Shown one piece after another: positions 12,384 through 24,000 of a stretch of DNA of 64,000 bases. The notes below the pieces were generated by a model. The model saw only the letters and a list, made by a program, of their open reading frames with translations, was not told the origin of the DNA and did no database searches. The position numbers and the translations under genes were made by a program. The DNA lies in NCBI GenBank assembly GCA_028829895.1, contig CM054179.1:55559891-55623890 (forward strand). Direction: 5' to 3'. Position 1 is the first letter of the stretch. Each line of letters begins with the position of its first letter. This DNA is from Sinotaia quadrata. Its lineage: Eukaryota > Mollusca > Gastropoda > Architaenioglossa > Viviparidae.

Positions 12384-12800
12384 AGTACAATACTGAGTAA
12401 GTACAGTACTGACCTCAACACAGAACTGTGATAGCAGAGCATTGACATCATTACCGTGTTGTTGTAGTACAATATTGACCTCTTTTCAGTATTGTGGCAG
12501 TAGACTATTGACCTCAGTACAGTACTATGATAGTACACTACAGAATGGTGATAGCAGAGTATTGACCTTAGTACTGTGTTGTGGTAATATGGACCTCAGT
12601 TCAGTTCTGTGGTAGTACAGTACTGACCTCACTCAGCACAGAACTGTGATAGCAGAGTATTGACCGTAGTACTGTGTTGTGGTAATATGGACCTCAGTTC
12701 AGTTCTGTGGTAGTACAGTATTGATATCAGTACAGAACCGTGATAGTAGAGTACTGACCTCAGAGTACAGTTTTGTTTAAGTACAATATTCTCCTCAATA
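12384..12800. repeat. Degenerate minisatellite with ~98-bp super-unit
   Basis: Monomers of about 30 bp alternate AGTA(C/T)TGACCTCAGTACAG with GT(G/A)(G/A)TAG-type linkers. The segment containing GTACTGTGTTGTGG recurs at 12571 and 12669, giving a nearly perfect 98-bp super-unit. Confidence 0.8.
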
Positions 12801-12910
12801 CAAAACTTACTTCACTGCACTAAATCTTAATTGGGTCCGCTGTGTGATCCCTGTGATCAAAGAAAACCGACTTAAAAAGAATACGACTCACAGAACGCAA
12901 GTAGGAATGC

Positions 12911-13004
12911 ACCGATTACTCTTGTGCAGTATGATACAGACATCAGAAAACGAAGACCGATTACTCTTGTGCAGTATGATACAGACATCAGAAAACGAAG
13001 AGCG
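12911..13004. repeat. Tandem duplication, 2 x 45 bp
   Basis: CCGATTACTCTTGTGCAGTA begins at 12912 and 12957. The copies are identical over most of their length and in frame with a short 84-residue open frame of unknown meaning. Confidence 0.9.
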
Positions 13005-13674
13005 CTTGCTTGCAGACCCAATTAATTGTCTGTTTCTGCCATGCGAATGTCGACGACTTACCAATAACCGTAGCTGTTATGAAGCAAAACCCCAATGACT
13101 CTCATTCATATCCCTAATTACTGCCAACCCCTGTAACCATCAAAGAGCTTGGCTGTTTTGAGAGTGACCAGTCATGTCAAGAAGGGTGTGGTGATTGGAA
13201 GTCAACTGTTTCCGTTTCTGTGACGTCTGAAAACTATATTTTTCAACTGCGCACGTAATGTGCCACCATCGTCTGACAAGTTTTCATTGTACAGGTGACA
13301 GACAGCACGTGCCTAGTGCAAATATATTGATAAATAGCTGACCGCGCCCAGACATTGATTAAGTAAACAGAGTATTATTTTCGGCTTTCTTCCAAAGAAT
13401 GACATCTACATATTGACAAATGGGTTATTATTAAATCATACCTTCCAATCAATAGATTAATTAATTTTAAAACAATACTTGTACACAAATATAAATAACA
13501 AAGCCACTCTCTCCATGTGCACCCCACGTGACGTGTTTCTTGCACTGATGGGCAAACTATGCGAGAAACTTTCTTAAGCGTAACATAGATAACGGTAATG
13601 TAATTGCAGATTTTAATTCGATTTTTTCAAAGACGTCAGGCTAGTTAGGCATGCCTTTCGAAATTTTTGTAAGT
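13005..13674. other. No recognisable features
   Basis: Mixed-composition DNA with no gene, RNA or element end recognised. Confidence 0.5.
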
Positions 13675-14157
13675 TTTGTTTTGTTTATTATATTGGTATT
13701 TAAGATGTTTTTAGTTTGCTGTTTGTTCTCATATTTTGTTTTGTTTATTATATTGGTATTTAAGATGTTTTTAGTTTGCTGTTTGTTCTCATATTTTGTT
13801 TTGTTTATTATATTGGTATTTAAGATGTTTTTAGTTTGCTGTTTGTTCTCATATTTTGTTTTGTTTATTTTATTGGTATTTAAGATGTTTTTATTTTGCT
13901 GTTTTTCTGATATTTTGTTTTGTTTATTTTATTGGTATTTAAGATGTTTTTATTTTGCTGTTTTTCTGATATTTTGTTTTGTTTATTTTATTGGTATTTA
14001 AGATGTTTTTATTTTGCTGTTTGATCTGATATTTTGTTTTGTTTATTATATTGGTATTTAAGATGTTTTTATTTTGCTGTTTGTTCTGATATTTTGTTTT
14101 GTTTATTATATTGGTATTTAGTTTATATTTTGCTGTTTGTTCTGATATTTGATTTTG
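13675..14157. repeat. 60-bp minisatellite, 8 copies
   Basis: The unit begins TTTTGTTTTGTTTATTATAT and includes TTGGTATTTAAGATGTTTTT. The first copies are exactly 60 bp (20 codons). This yields a 116-residue, extremely hydrophobic open frame. Later copies are 59 bp, which breaks the frame, so this is a repeat and not a membrane protein gene. Confidence 0.95.
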
Positions 14158-14363
14158 TTGAAGAGTTGTACTGTTTTATAGTTGTTGCGGTGTTGTTGGT
14201 AGTGTTGCAATTTCTTTTGTTGGCATGTACATTTATTCGAATTTTAAACCCTCTTTTCAAAAACCAAAGATCTTATTTTTTAAATATGTAATTTACTTAT
14301 AATCTAATTTCATTGTTGAAAATATTTAAAAAGAAGTCAAGCGTTTTATATAATAATAATAAT

Positions 14364-15633
14364 AATGGAAAATGGATATATCTTGGGATACTACAGCATC
14401 AAGAAAATATGCAGAGAGAAGTGAAGTCCAAAATTAAGAGAGAATATGAAAAGCGTGTTAGACAAGTCTTGAAGTCCAAGCTAAATGGGGCGAACAAAAT
14501 ACAAGCCCTTAATGCATACGCAATACCTGTAGTAAGCTACACTGGATGTATCATAGATTGGACAGCAAATGAAATAAATGAACTGGACAGGAAAACAAGA
14601 AAACTACTCACAATACATAAAGCCTTACACCCCAAAGCAGACGTAGACAGGCTCTATGTATCTCGAAAAATGGGAGGCCGAGGTCTCAAGAAAATCAAAC
14701 ATGTCATTGAAGGAGAAGTCATTGGCCTTGTGGACTACATCTGGAATAACAACAAAGATGATCCACTGATAGAAGCAGTAAAGATGAGTGGACTATTCCA
14801 ACCCCCAGAAACAGACAAAGAAACATGGAAGAAAACAACGAAGCAAGAACTAGCACATGCCTGGTGCCAGAAACCGCTGCATGGCCAGTATGTACGACAA
14901 GCCGACGAAATATCAACAAAGCAATCAACGTACAAATGGTTGAAAGATGCAGGATTGAAAGCAGAAACAGATGCACTCATAACAACTGCACAAGATTAAG
15001 CACTCAACACCAAATCACACAAAACGAAAATCATGAAAATTTCAAATGATTCCAAATGTAGACTTCAAATCCATGATTGAGACAACAGAGCACATACTAT
15101 CTGGATGTCAGTTTCTGGCTGGAACAGAATATACCAAACGACACAATGAAGTGGCAAAACACATACATAGAAATCTGTGTGAGAACTATGGCATAAAAAC
15201 CCCAGAAAGAGCATGGATGCACCAACCAGAAGCAGTCACCGAAACAGAAGAAGTCAAAATACTGTGGGACTTCGAGATAAGAACAGATCGGGTGATTCCT
15301 GCACGAAGACCAGACATTGTAGTTCTCAATAAGTCCAACAGAACAGTAACAATCATTGATGTCGCTGTTCCAAGTGATAGAAACATAAAAACAAAAGAGA
15401 GAGAAAAAATAGAAAAATACCAAGACCTCAGATTAGAAATCCAGAGACTGTGGAATGTAAAAGCAGAAGTGATACCTATAGTGATAGGAGCCTTGGGGAA
15501 CATAACATCTGAATTGGAAGGCTACCTTAATAAACTCCCTGGAAACCGCAGACTCGCTCCACTACTCAAAGCAGCACTACCCGGAAGTGCCCACATCCTC
15601 CGTAAAACCTTGGATCTCCCAGAATCTTGGTAA
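14364..15633 (+). pseudogene. LINE polyprotein C-terminus (post-RT region + RLE endonuclease), broken
   Basis: The frame starts at WIYLGILQ, the segment that follows the reverse transcriptase core in this LINE group. It continues through LNAYAIPVVSYTGCIIDW and LDRKTRKLLTIHKALHPKAD to a TAA at 14997-14999, where the context suggests a former CAA. The frame then resumes (DSKCRLQIHD) but shifts by one base near 15079. After the shift come ETTEHILSGC and TEYTKRHNE, the His/Cys part of the finger; one finger cysteine appears lost. The endonuclease core is RPDIVVLN followed 15 residues after the first Asp by IIDVAVP, the PD...D signature of the restriction-like nuclease. IPIVIGALG and a normal stop at 15633 follow. 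At least two lesions make it inactive. The rest of the reverse transcriptase is absent. Confidence 0.85.
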
Positions 15634-15700
15634 GATTCCGAGACCTTGGATCACAACCGACAGTCAAACAGAAGTCGTGGAAAGAGGCATAATAATAATA
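14364..15700 (+). mobile_element. R4/Dong-type LINE, 5'-truncated copy between AAT runs
   Basis: Remnant of a non-LTR retrotransposon carrying only the end of the polyprotein: the segment after the reverse transcriptase core, a Cys/His finger and the restriction-like endonuclease. It begins directly after an (AAT)n run at about 14350-14365 and ends in another (AAT)n run at about 15689-15703. Early truncation at the 5' end is the usual result of incomplete target-primed reverse transcription. The AAT runs could be target sequence, element tail, or both. A second, older inverted copy lies at 37604-38592. Confidence 0.85.
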
Positions 15701-15703
15701 ATA

Positions 15704-15998
15704 TATATATATTCTAACACTAGCTAACATAAATACTGCAAATAAACCATCAATAGACAAATACGTGTATTTAATAATAAAAGTATATATTCTAACACTG
15801 TACATTAGCTAACATGAATATTGCCAATAAGCCTTTATAGCTATAAGAAAGCAGGAGAGTAATCATATCTCTGACCCCACTGTCTACCCGTCCCATACAA
15901 ATCCCGCGAAAACAATACGCGCGGAGACACGGACAGACCAAGAAATAAAACATGAAAAGTACAGGCGCCACATAGAGGCCTATATATTGCCAGTAGTT
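15704..15998. other. AT-rich spacer
   Basis: Short duplicated phrases TATATTCTAACACT(A/G)...AGCTAACAT(A/G)AATA at about 15707 and 15786. No gene seen. Confidence 0.5.
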
Positions 15999-16168
15999 TT
16001 ATGGATGCTACTATCTCAGACATTTCTGCATGAATATCTGCAAGCCTAGTTTTTTCTTAATGTCTAGTATTAATTCAATTGTTTTTTGGATGCTAATATC
16101 TCAGACATTTCTGCATGAATATCTGCAAGCCTAGTTTTTTCTTAATAGCTAGTATAATTCAATTGTTT
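15999..16168. repeat. Tandem duplication, 2 x ~84 bp
   Basis: Both copies contain TCTCAGACATTTCTGCATGA and GCAAGCCTAGTTTTTTCTTA. The second carries small deletions near its end. Confidence 0.92.
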
Positions 16169-16301
16169 TAATTAGACTAGAAGACTTATCTCGCCACACA
16201 AATCATACTCACATCTGGGATTGTAACAGTCTAAAGAGTTTCTTACACTGGTGTGAATGAGGTACACGAAAGGCACACTGTGTCTCATGAAATAATAGAA
16301 G

Positions 16302-16327
16302 TGTGTGTGTGTGTATGTGTGTGTGTA
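16302..16327. repeat. (GT)n microsatellite, interrupted
   Basis: Two short GT runs separated by one AT. Confidence 0.9.
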
Positions 16328-16465
16328 GGTATCATATAGCATTAAAGGCTTCTTAAAATATACAATATATGTGAAACTGTGCAGCAATAAAGGGTCTTAT
16401 TTTAATACAGAACATATTGTTTTGTGTAGCATTAAACGGGCTTGATTTAAGAGAGGGTGTTTTTG

Positions 16466-16608
16466 TGCAGCACTAAAGGGGCTTGTTTTAAAACACTAAA
16501 CTGAAACTGTATATAGTTGGAAAGGTCAAATTTACAGCACTAAAGGGGCTTGTTTTAAAACACTAAACTGAAACTGTATATAGTTGGAAAGGTCAAATTT
16601 ACAGCACT
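16466..16608. repeat. Tandem duplication, 2 x 67 bp
   Basis: CAGCACTAAAGGGGCTTGTT begins at 16468 and 16535. Looser relatives of the unit (AGCATTAAAGG, AGCATTAAACGGG) precede it from about 16340. Confidence 0.9.
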
Positions 16609-16789
16609 AAGAGAAAATAGTTTGAAAAGTAGAGGGACGGAGAGGCTGGATTAAAGCAGTATTGGACTAGTTTGAAACAGTAGAGCAGCTAGTTGGAAGA
16701 GAGGCTAGTTTGAAACATTAGAGGAACTGCTTAAAATAGTGGCATTACTTTCAATAGTAGGTGTGCTCCTTTTCATTAGGTTAGAATGG

Positions 16790-17200
16790 CTACATGATTA
16801 CAATAGAGCAGCTAGTAGGAAAAGGGTTAGTTTGGAATAATACAGCAGCTAGTAGGAAAAGGGGCTACTTTGGAACAATAGAGCAGCTAGTAGGAAAAGG
16901 GGCTAGTTTGGAACAATACAGCAGCTAGTAGGAAAAGGGGCTAGTTTGGAACAATAGAGCAGCTAGTAGGAAAAGGGCCTACTTTGGAACAATAGAGCAG
17001 CTAGTAGGAAAAGTGGCTACTTTGGAACAATAGAGCAGCTAGTAGGAAAAGGAGCTAGTTTGGAAAAATAGAGAATAGTAGAAACAGTGGCTAGTTTGGA
17101 ACAATAGAGCAGCTAGTAGTAAAAGTGGCTAGTTTGGAACAATAGAGCAGCTAGTAGTAAAAGTGGCTAGTTTGGAACAGTATAGCGGTTAGTAAAAGAA
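16790..17200. repeat. 38-bp minisatellite, about 11 copies
   Basis: The unit begins ACAATAGAGCAGCTAGTAGG and continues AAAAGGGGCTAGTTTGGA. Differences include TAGAG/TACAG, CTAGT/CTACT and AGGAAAA/AGTAAAA. Diverged relatives extend in from about 16620 and out to 17400. Confidence 0.93.
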
Positions 17201-18588
17201 GGGGGGCTAATTTGAAACAGAAACAGTAGAGAGGATAAGCTGTATAAGTATAAGAACAGGGGAGAAGCTAGTTTAAAATATACATATTCTAGTCTAAAGG
17301 ACTACTATGAAATAGGAAAGGGACCAGATTGAAAAAAGTAAAGATGCTGTATTGAAACAACAGAGTTCTGGTTGAAAGCAAAGTCAAGGGGCCGGCTTGG
17401 AACAGTTAAGGGGGCTGGCTAGACTACGAATATGATTTTGAAAGTAAACACAAATTATGTGCTGGAGGGAGAAATACGTGTCAAAACCACTGTGTTTCTC
17501 CAGGGCATTCCAATCAATACGAGCGAAATGGAAAAGACTGTATGTACAGCAAGGCATCATGGGCACTATTGTATGCCCAATCAAAGTTCACGTTTGGTTC
17601 AGACAGACAGCCAGACAACCAGCCACGAGGAAAGAGACGCGATGAATATGACGGACTGAAATCATGTTTCAACAGTTATTATGCATCAAAATCTGGGATA
17701 GTATTCTTCAAAATTTTTGTTAGATTTTAAAAAAAATCAGAAGATGCTACATTTCAAAACAATGAAAAGATTGATTAGATTGTAGAATTGACAAAAAGCG
17801 TATAATTACACCATAACAACACAATCTTCCTCTGTTTACATAAAGACAAGTAGTAGAAGTACACAAAAGATGTTTAAGTTATGATGGTGAAAATATTTTA
17901 TAATATTTAGTTTATAATCAAGTATTTAAGATACAGCATACATGCACAATTAAAAAAAAGTCCAGTTCTTGTGCACATCTTAATGATGCGAAATTAAAAA
18001 CTGCTCATAACTTGGGCAGCGTAAGACAAAACACTTCGGGAATGGTTTGGGATGTTTTCACAGTCTCAGATTTGGAAGCACCGTTTCATTGCTATCTGTG
18101 GGTCTGTGCAACAGTCTAACACCAAATGAATATGTAGTCACCAAGACCGTTTATGCATATTGGAAACATCACAAATGTCTCACAAACACGTTTTGATGCT
18201 TAGGCCAACCTTGTTATTGGTTATTATTAGTATTATTAATTACACTGAGTCACAAAAACAAAATTTGTAAGTTGCCTAAGATTTTTCAACTGATTTAGGA
18301 TAATTTGCACTGCTAAATTTGAAAATGACATCCGTTTCTTTTGATCAGGTCAGGTTTTTGGTCTATTTCGATTTTTAAAAATCCTATCTTATAGCTAATT
18401 GGGCAATGTTTGTTAATATTTCTATTCCAGAATAGGTTTTTAAATTAAAACAAATTAATTTTAATTTAAAAAATTCGTTTTTTAACACAATTCATTTATT
18501 AAATATTACAAACGTTGATTAGTGTACATTCAATAGTAGACATTGATAACGGTAAGTATATATAAATTCAATATTAGATCATCATTGT
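17201..18588. other. No recognisable gene
   Basis: The left part decays from the 38-bp array. Short open frames at 17432-17730 overlap in three frames and match nothing known to me. The right part is the 3' flank of the gene remnant at 18589. Confidence 0.5.
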
Positions 18589-19273
18589 TCAAAATTCAGG
18601 GCATGAACTTCCGTCTCTTCGAACTTCTAGAATTCTCAGCAGTTGGAATGTCCAACAGTAATCAGCCATCATGACTGCATCCCAGCGTCCCTGATACCTG
18701 GTTTCAATCTCTTTCATATCCTGATGAAATCTCTCCCCTTGCTCGTTGCTCATTGATCCCAGATTTTCAGGAAACCGATCCATATGTGAAAATAAGTAAT
18801 GCATTTTGATGCTCACGTTGCATCCAAGGATTTTGAAAGCAGTCAGCATATTGACAACAAGCTCTGCGTAGTTCCTGGCCTTATTGTTGCCAAGAACAAT
18901 CTCCAATCTTCAGGTTTATATTGTGGCACTTCAGAAGCTGCGCAATATCTGTACAGTACACCAAGTCCTTCTCTGTAGGGGAAAAAACCGAGATACTCTT
19001 GATGTCTGTTGCGGTAGAAGGTGATGCGAACACTGTCAGAAAGGACGTTTTTTCCCCCTCAATCTGGATGCCAACAGTTCAGCAGATGACTTTGACAAGC
19101 TGAGATCACGAACTAGATCATTTAGCTCCTTTTGCAAAAAAAAGGATTTGGAACATCATCATCAAGAATCACTCATTCTTCTTCTTCTTTATATTCTTCA
19201 ACACTAGAGAATTCTCCTTCACTAATGTCGGTAAGTTCTCCAGGTACAAGTACTGGAATTTCATCACAATGAG
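18589..19273 (-). pseudogene. Remnant of an uncharacterised multicopy animal protein family, split by the LTR element
   Basis: Read on the minus strand, the fragment shows, in order: an acidic stretch, ELNDLVRDLSLSKSSAELLA, ITFYRNRHQEYLGFF, EKDLVYCTDIAQLL, PEDWRL, then LGNNKARNYAELVVNMLTAF, HYLFSHMDRFPENLG, EQGERFHQDM and MMADYCW. I recognise this motif order from an uncharacterised protein family that is multicopy in arthropod and other invertebrate genomes; I do not know its function. Complete members have a central region of some 200 or more residues between PEDWRL and LGN, and here that region is missing. Several stops and frameshifts separate the motifs. Only the last 105 codons are open (18589-18906). 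The N-terminal continuation lies beyond the LTR element at 27605-27706. Confidence 0.75.
19269..19273. repeat. Target site duplication, left copy (ATGAG)
   Basis: The five bases abutting the left LTR are identical to the five abutting the right LTR at 27605-27609. Five base pairs is a usual Ty3/gypsy duplication length. Confidence 0.93.
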
Positions 19274-20819
19274 TGTTACGTTTCCAGTATTTATTTAAAG
19301 ACCCTGCTTAGAATAATTAAAAGACTTTAAATATAATTAATTCTTCCTCTCATATTCTACGCAGACTGGTTGCTCAATTTATTATCTGACTAATTAAAAG
19401 TGCGTCTTGTAGTTCAGACGACAAATTTACAGACTAATAAACTGCGAACTTTTAGCTAGATTTGAAAACAGTTAAGTCCCTCTAAATTAATATGCACTCG
19501 TCATCAATCTTTCTGCTCATCCGCCCCCATTCAAATCTAAGAATTAATCTAATTGGTCTATTGTGCATAGAAATCAACTACTAAGAGGTATTAACAAAGA
19601 AAATAAGATTTAATAAAGTTTAACAAATTAACAATAATTCGAATGCAACGCGAATAGTCTTCACTCTGTCTTTACGCGCCTATGCCTGATTTTTGTCAAT
19701 CTAAATTGCCAGAAAAGTGTTCCTTTGAGATCTGTACACTTGATTTTGCACTTAGCTCTATTCTTGTATCCTTGGTCTCAACACTCAGTCATGCTGATTC
19801 GTTCCCTCAGTCCCCCTTTAACGACACACGTGGTGCATAAGGAATGATGTCCCTTTGTTAGTGGCTAGGAACTGGAATTTTTGCAGCATGGCCCTCAGAG
19901 TGGATTTCGACACGCTTACACCAATAAGCTAATGCAGGTGAGGCATGGTGAACATGAACCATGAGCCGACCTGTGGATGCAACGTGTTTGGATATAATTC
20001 TCAACCTAACAGGTCCTACCTAAGCATGGCTCAATTAAATGCGCTGAACAAAGAGTTTCGACCTCGCGTCGCTTACAATTAGATTTTAGAAAAAATATAA
20101 TCGTCTCACATGTGTTCCATTTAACAGTCATGACGTATGAAGCAATAAAATAGATACAACGTTAAATTAATGTTCATACAAGAGGTAATTCAAACCGACA
20201 GAGCGCTTCACAATTTACAATTAAAATTACACGCAATAATTGAATTACATGAAGAATTCATATCGAGCGCAGCATTCTGGCTCTTAGTGAATTAAAACAA
20301 TATAAATTAAAGTACAGAAATGGAAAAATGGTTACAATAAATTTATATTCCGTAACATATAGGTTTTCAGCTATTTCTCTGAACCATGCTCAAGTGTATA
20401 TGGAAATCATATAATACATAGCACAAATACATACTTAAACAATACATAGGCAAATACTATTAAATAAAATGATACCTTTGAGAGAAGTCGAAGGGTACCT
20501 TGATTCTCTATGGCGCCGGCTGCCTCTCACGACCCGAGTAAGCTGATGGAATTAGCTAAAATGTGCTCGAAGTGAGGGAGCGGAAGCGTGTGGGTACATA
20601 TATAGAAAGGTATATTGCGTATCACGTGACTGTTCGCAAAGCATGTGGTTGGTTCGAGAACTGGACAATGGTCCTAAAGTTACATAACATCTTGACCTGT
20701 TCTAGAAGCACCTAGAAAAAGGAAGCTTTGAACAAAGGGCCAAGGGTTTCAAATATTCGAATTTGAAGTAAACAAGGCAAGTGGGTCACGAAGTCGGACA
20801 ATTTTATCAGACTGTGACA
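19274..20819 (-). repeat. 3' LTR (1546 bp)
   Basis: It begins TGTTACG on the plus strand and ends TGACA. Line-by-line comparison with 26059-27604 at a constant offset of 6785 shows no difference that I can find. A minus-strand AATAAA lies about 20 bases before the element's 3' edge and may take part in polyadenylation; that role is inference. Confidence 0.97.
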
Positions 20820-20833
20820 CCCCCTTGCTTTTG
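20820..20833 (-). other. Polypurine tract
   Basis: On the minus strand the bases abutting the 3' LTR read AAAAGCAAGGGGG, a purine run broken by one C. This is the expected site for plus-strand DNA priming. Between it and the gag-pol stop at 21043 lie about 210 bases of 3' untranslated sequence with no further gene. Confidence 0.85.
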
Positions 20834-21042
20834 AGGCGTTTATCTTGCCAAAGATAAAATGCCTCCTACAAATTATGTATGATAAAATGTAGAAGTCCAC
20901 AATGAAGAAAAATTTACACAAAAAAAATTTCGACATTCCTAGAAATAAAGTGTGCAACTATATTTCATATTTACAGGAAGGAATCCGTAGGGTTCAGTTA
21001 ATTGATTAAACAACATTCTATCAGTACCGGCACTTGATGGCA

Positions 21043-24000
21043 TCAAGCACGACTCATGTAATCTGCGCCAACATTCAAAGACCCTTTGATGTAATGAATA
21101 TTTGCGTCATACTGTGTCAGAAACAAAGACCAACGCATTAAACGGCTGTTCGTAAATTGCGCCTGTCCGAGAAAGGCCAACGGCTGGTGATCGCACTCAA
21201 TGACAAAGGTTTTTCCGTACAAATAGTTTTCGAACTTTTTTATGGCCCAAACTATTGCAAGACATTCCTTTTCACTGGTGGAATATTTCTGTTCAGTAGT
21301 TGTGAGTTTACGGCTTGCATATGCAACTGGGTGTTTGGTGTCATTGTGTTCTTGTAATAACACTGCTCCTAATCCTGTGTTGCTAGCATCAGTCCTTAAC
21401 AAGAATGGTTTTGTCAGATCTGGCAGTTTAACAACTAAATCTGAAGTCAGTCTAGATTTCAGTGTGTCAAAAGCGTTTTGGCATGCATCAGTCCACACTA
21501 CTTTTGTAGGCATATTCTTACGTGTCAAGTCAGTCAGAGGACATGCAATGGCACTAAAATCTGGTACGAATTTTCTGTAGTAATTAGCAAGACCAAGAAA
21601 ACTTCTAACTTGTGTTTTTGTTAGCGGTTGTGAAGTGTCCTTAAGTTGTGCTATCTTAGCTTCACTTGGCGACATAGTTCCATGACTCAACTTGTGTCCC
21701 AAGAAGTCTAAGGAGAATTGTGCTATTTCACACTTCGTAGGGCGGGCAGTGAGGTTGGCTTGCTTTAATCTGGCTAGCACGTCTCGTAAGAGTGTTAAGT
21801 GCTCTTCCCATGTCTGGGTGCCTAGAATTAAATCATCCATGAAGTTCTCAACTCCACGTCCGTACAGTGGTTCTAACAATGACCGCATCATTTTAGAAAA
21901 AATGCTCGGAGCGTTTGAAACTCCGAAAGGCATAACTTTCCATGTGTAGTTTCCTACTGGTGTAGTGAAAGCTAGTATGTGTCGATCAGTGTCCTTGACC
22001 TTGATTTGCCAAAAACCGCGTGACAAATCTATTTTGGTATAGTAATGAGCGTTAGCTAGCTTAGTGAAGATGAGATCCGGATCAGGGAGAGGCTCGGCAC
22101 AAAACTCTGTCACTTGATTGAGTTTGCGGTAGTCTACGCAAAAACGGAACGAGTTATCACGTTTTTTAATCAACACGATGGGTGATCCGTAGGCACTGTC
22201 AGTCTTCTCTATGACCCCTAGATCTAGCATAGTCTTAATCTCACGTCTAACGTCATCTATCTTAGCGTGTGGCAACGGATACGGCTTCAAACGTATCGGT
22301 TTGTTGTCAGTCAGCTTCAGTGAAAATTCTATTAAGTCTGTCAACCCTGGTTTGTCTGTCAGAGTAGATGAGAACTCATTAAGCAATTCATTCACTTCTT
22401 TTTTCTGTCTTTCTGTCAAGGCTTCATTTACCCTAACGTCTTTGACAGTTTCGTCCGTCTGTAGAGGACAGTTTGGTAAAGTACCAGTGACGCAATCAGT
22501 ATCCCCCTCGTCTTCTGTAACTATCGTCGCTACGACAAAATCAGCTTGAGTGGTTTGATCCTCACGGCTTATGTACTTTTTGAGTAGGTTAACATGAAAG
22601 ATTTTCTCTCTCTTTCCTGTCTGCACCTTATAGTTCAGTCCCCCTAGCTTGGCGGTAACTACAAAGGGCCCCTTCCATTTCATCTGAAGTTTGTTATGTG
22701 CTTCAGGAAGCAACAGTAACACTTTGTCATTAACTTCAAATTCTCTAGGTTTGGTGTGCTTATTGTAATATTCTGCCTGTCTAGACTGAGCTATCGTCAG
22801 GTTTTCCCGTGCTATCTTGCCTATAGTTTCAAGACGGTTTCTTAAGTCAGTGACATATGTATAAGTTGTTTTAACTTCGTCATCTGTCTTTTCATCAGTC
22901 CAAAGTGCCTTCAAAATCATCATCGGTCCGCGTACAGTACGTCCGTAAAGTAGCTCAAATGGTGAAAACCCGGTGGAAGTTTGCGGCACCTCCCTATATG
23001 CAAATAGTAGGGCAGGGATGTATCTGTCCCAGTCTTTCGGTTTATCTGTGGCGAGCTTTTTAAGTGCTGTTTTTAATGTCCCATTGTATTTTTCAATCAG
23101 ACCATTTGCCTGGGGGTGGTATGGTGTGCAAGTAAGATGTTTGATGGAAAGTAAACGATTTACTTCCTTCATTACGTTGCCTATGAATTGACTCCCCTGA
23201 TCCGTCAAAATTTCAGTAGGAATTCCAACACGACTCCAAAGACCGAAAAGGGCTTCGGCGACAGTTTCAGTATCAATATTTTTCAATGGTACTGCGTCGG
23301 CGAATCTTGTTGCGTAATCAATAGTGGTCAGCACGTATCGATTACCTCTCGTTGATGTGGGTATTATAGGCCCAATCAAATCCAATGCTACGCGCTTGTA
23401 GGGTTCACTGATCAGTTCAGGCTCTCCTAACGGTGCGGGTCTGATTGAATTTTTAGACTGTGTTCTCTGGCATGTGTCGCAACTTAACACGAATCTACGG
23501 ATATCGGCAGTGATGTCCGGCCAATAAAACTCACTTGTAATACGACTAGTTGTTTTTTGTACACCCATGTGTGCACCAAAAAGACTCTCATGACCTAATC
23601 GTAATACGTCATTTCGTTTGGTTTGTGGAACGACTAATTGTTTCCGAAATTCGTCTCCCACTTTCGAATAGCGGTACAATAAACCCTTTTTCAGAATAAT
23701 GCACGCTTTCTTATTCGAATCGTCAGTGTTGACGTCACTAACAAGTACAGCTTGTCTGCGTAACTTGTCTAGTGTTTCGTCCTCAGCTTGTAATATTTTA
23801 ATCTCGCTAACTGTTGCTTTATCTACGGCTGGTGCGGCAGACATCGGTGCAGTTACAGATTTGTCTTTACTACTCGCTGCTCTGGTTACAGCGTTAACCA
23901 GTGGTGGTTCAGTTGAAGTTTGTTTTTTGCACGGCAAAACATACTTGCAACCAAGGATCACGTCATGCGGTGAGTTTTCCATAACTGCCGCTTTGACTGT

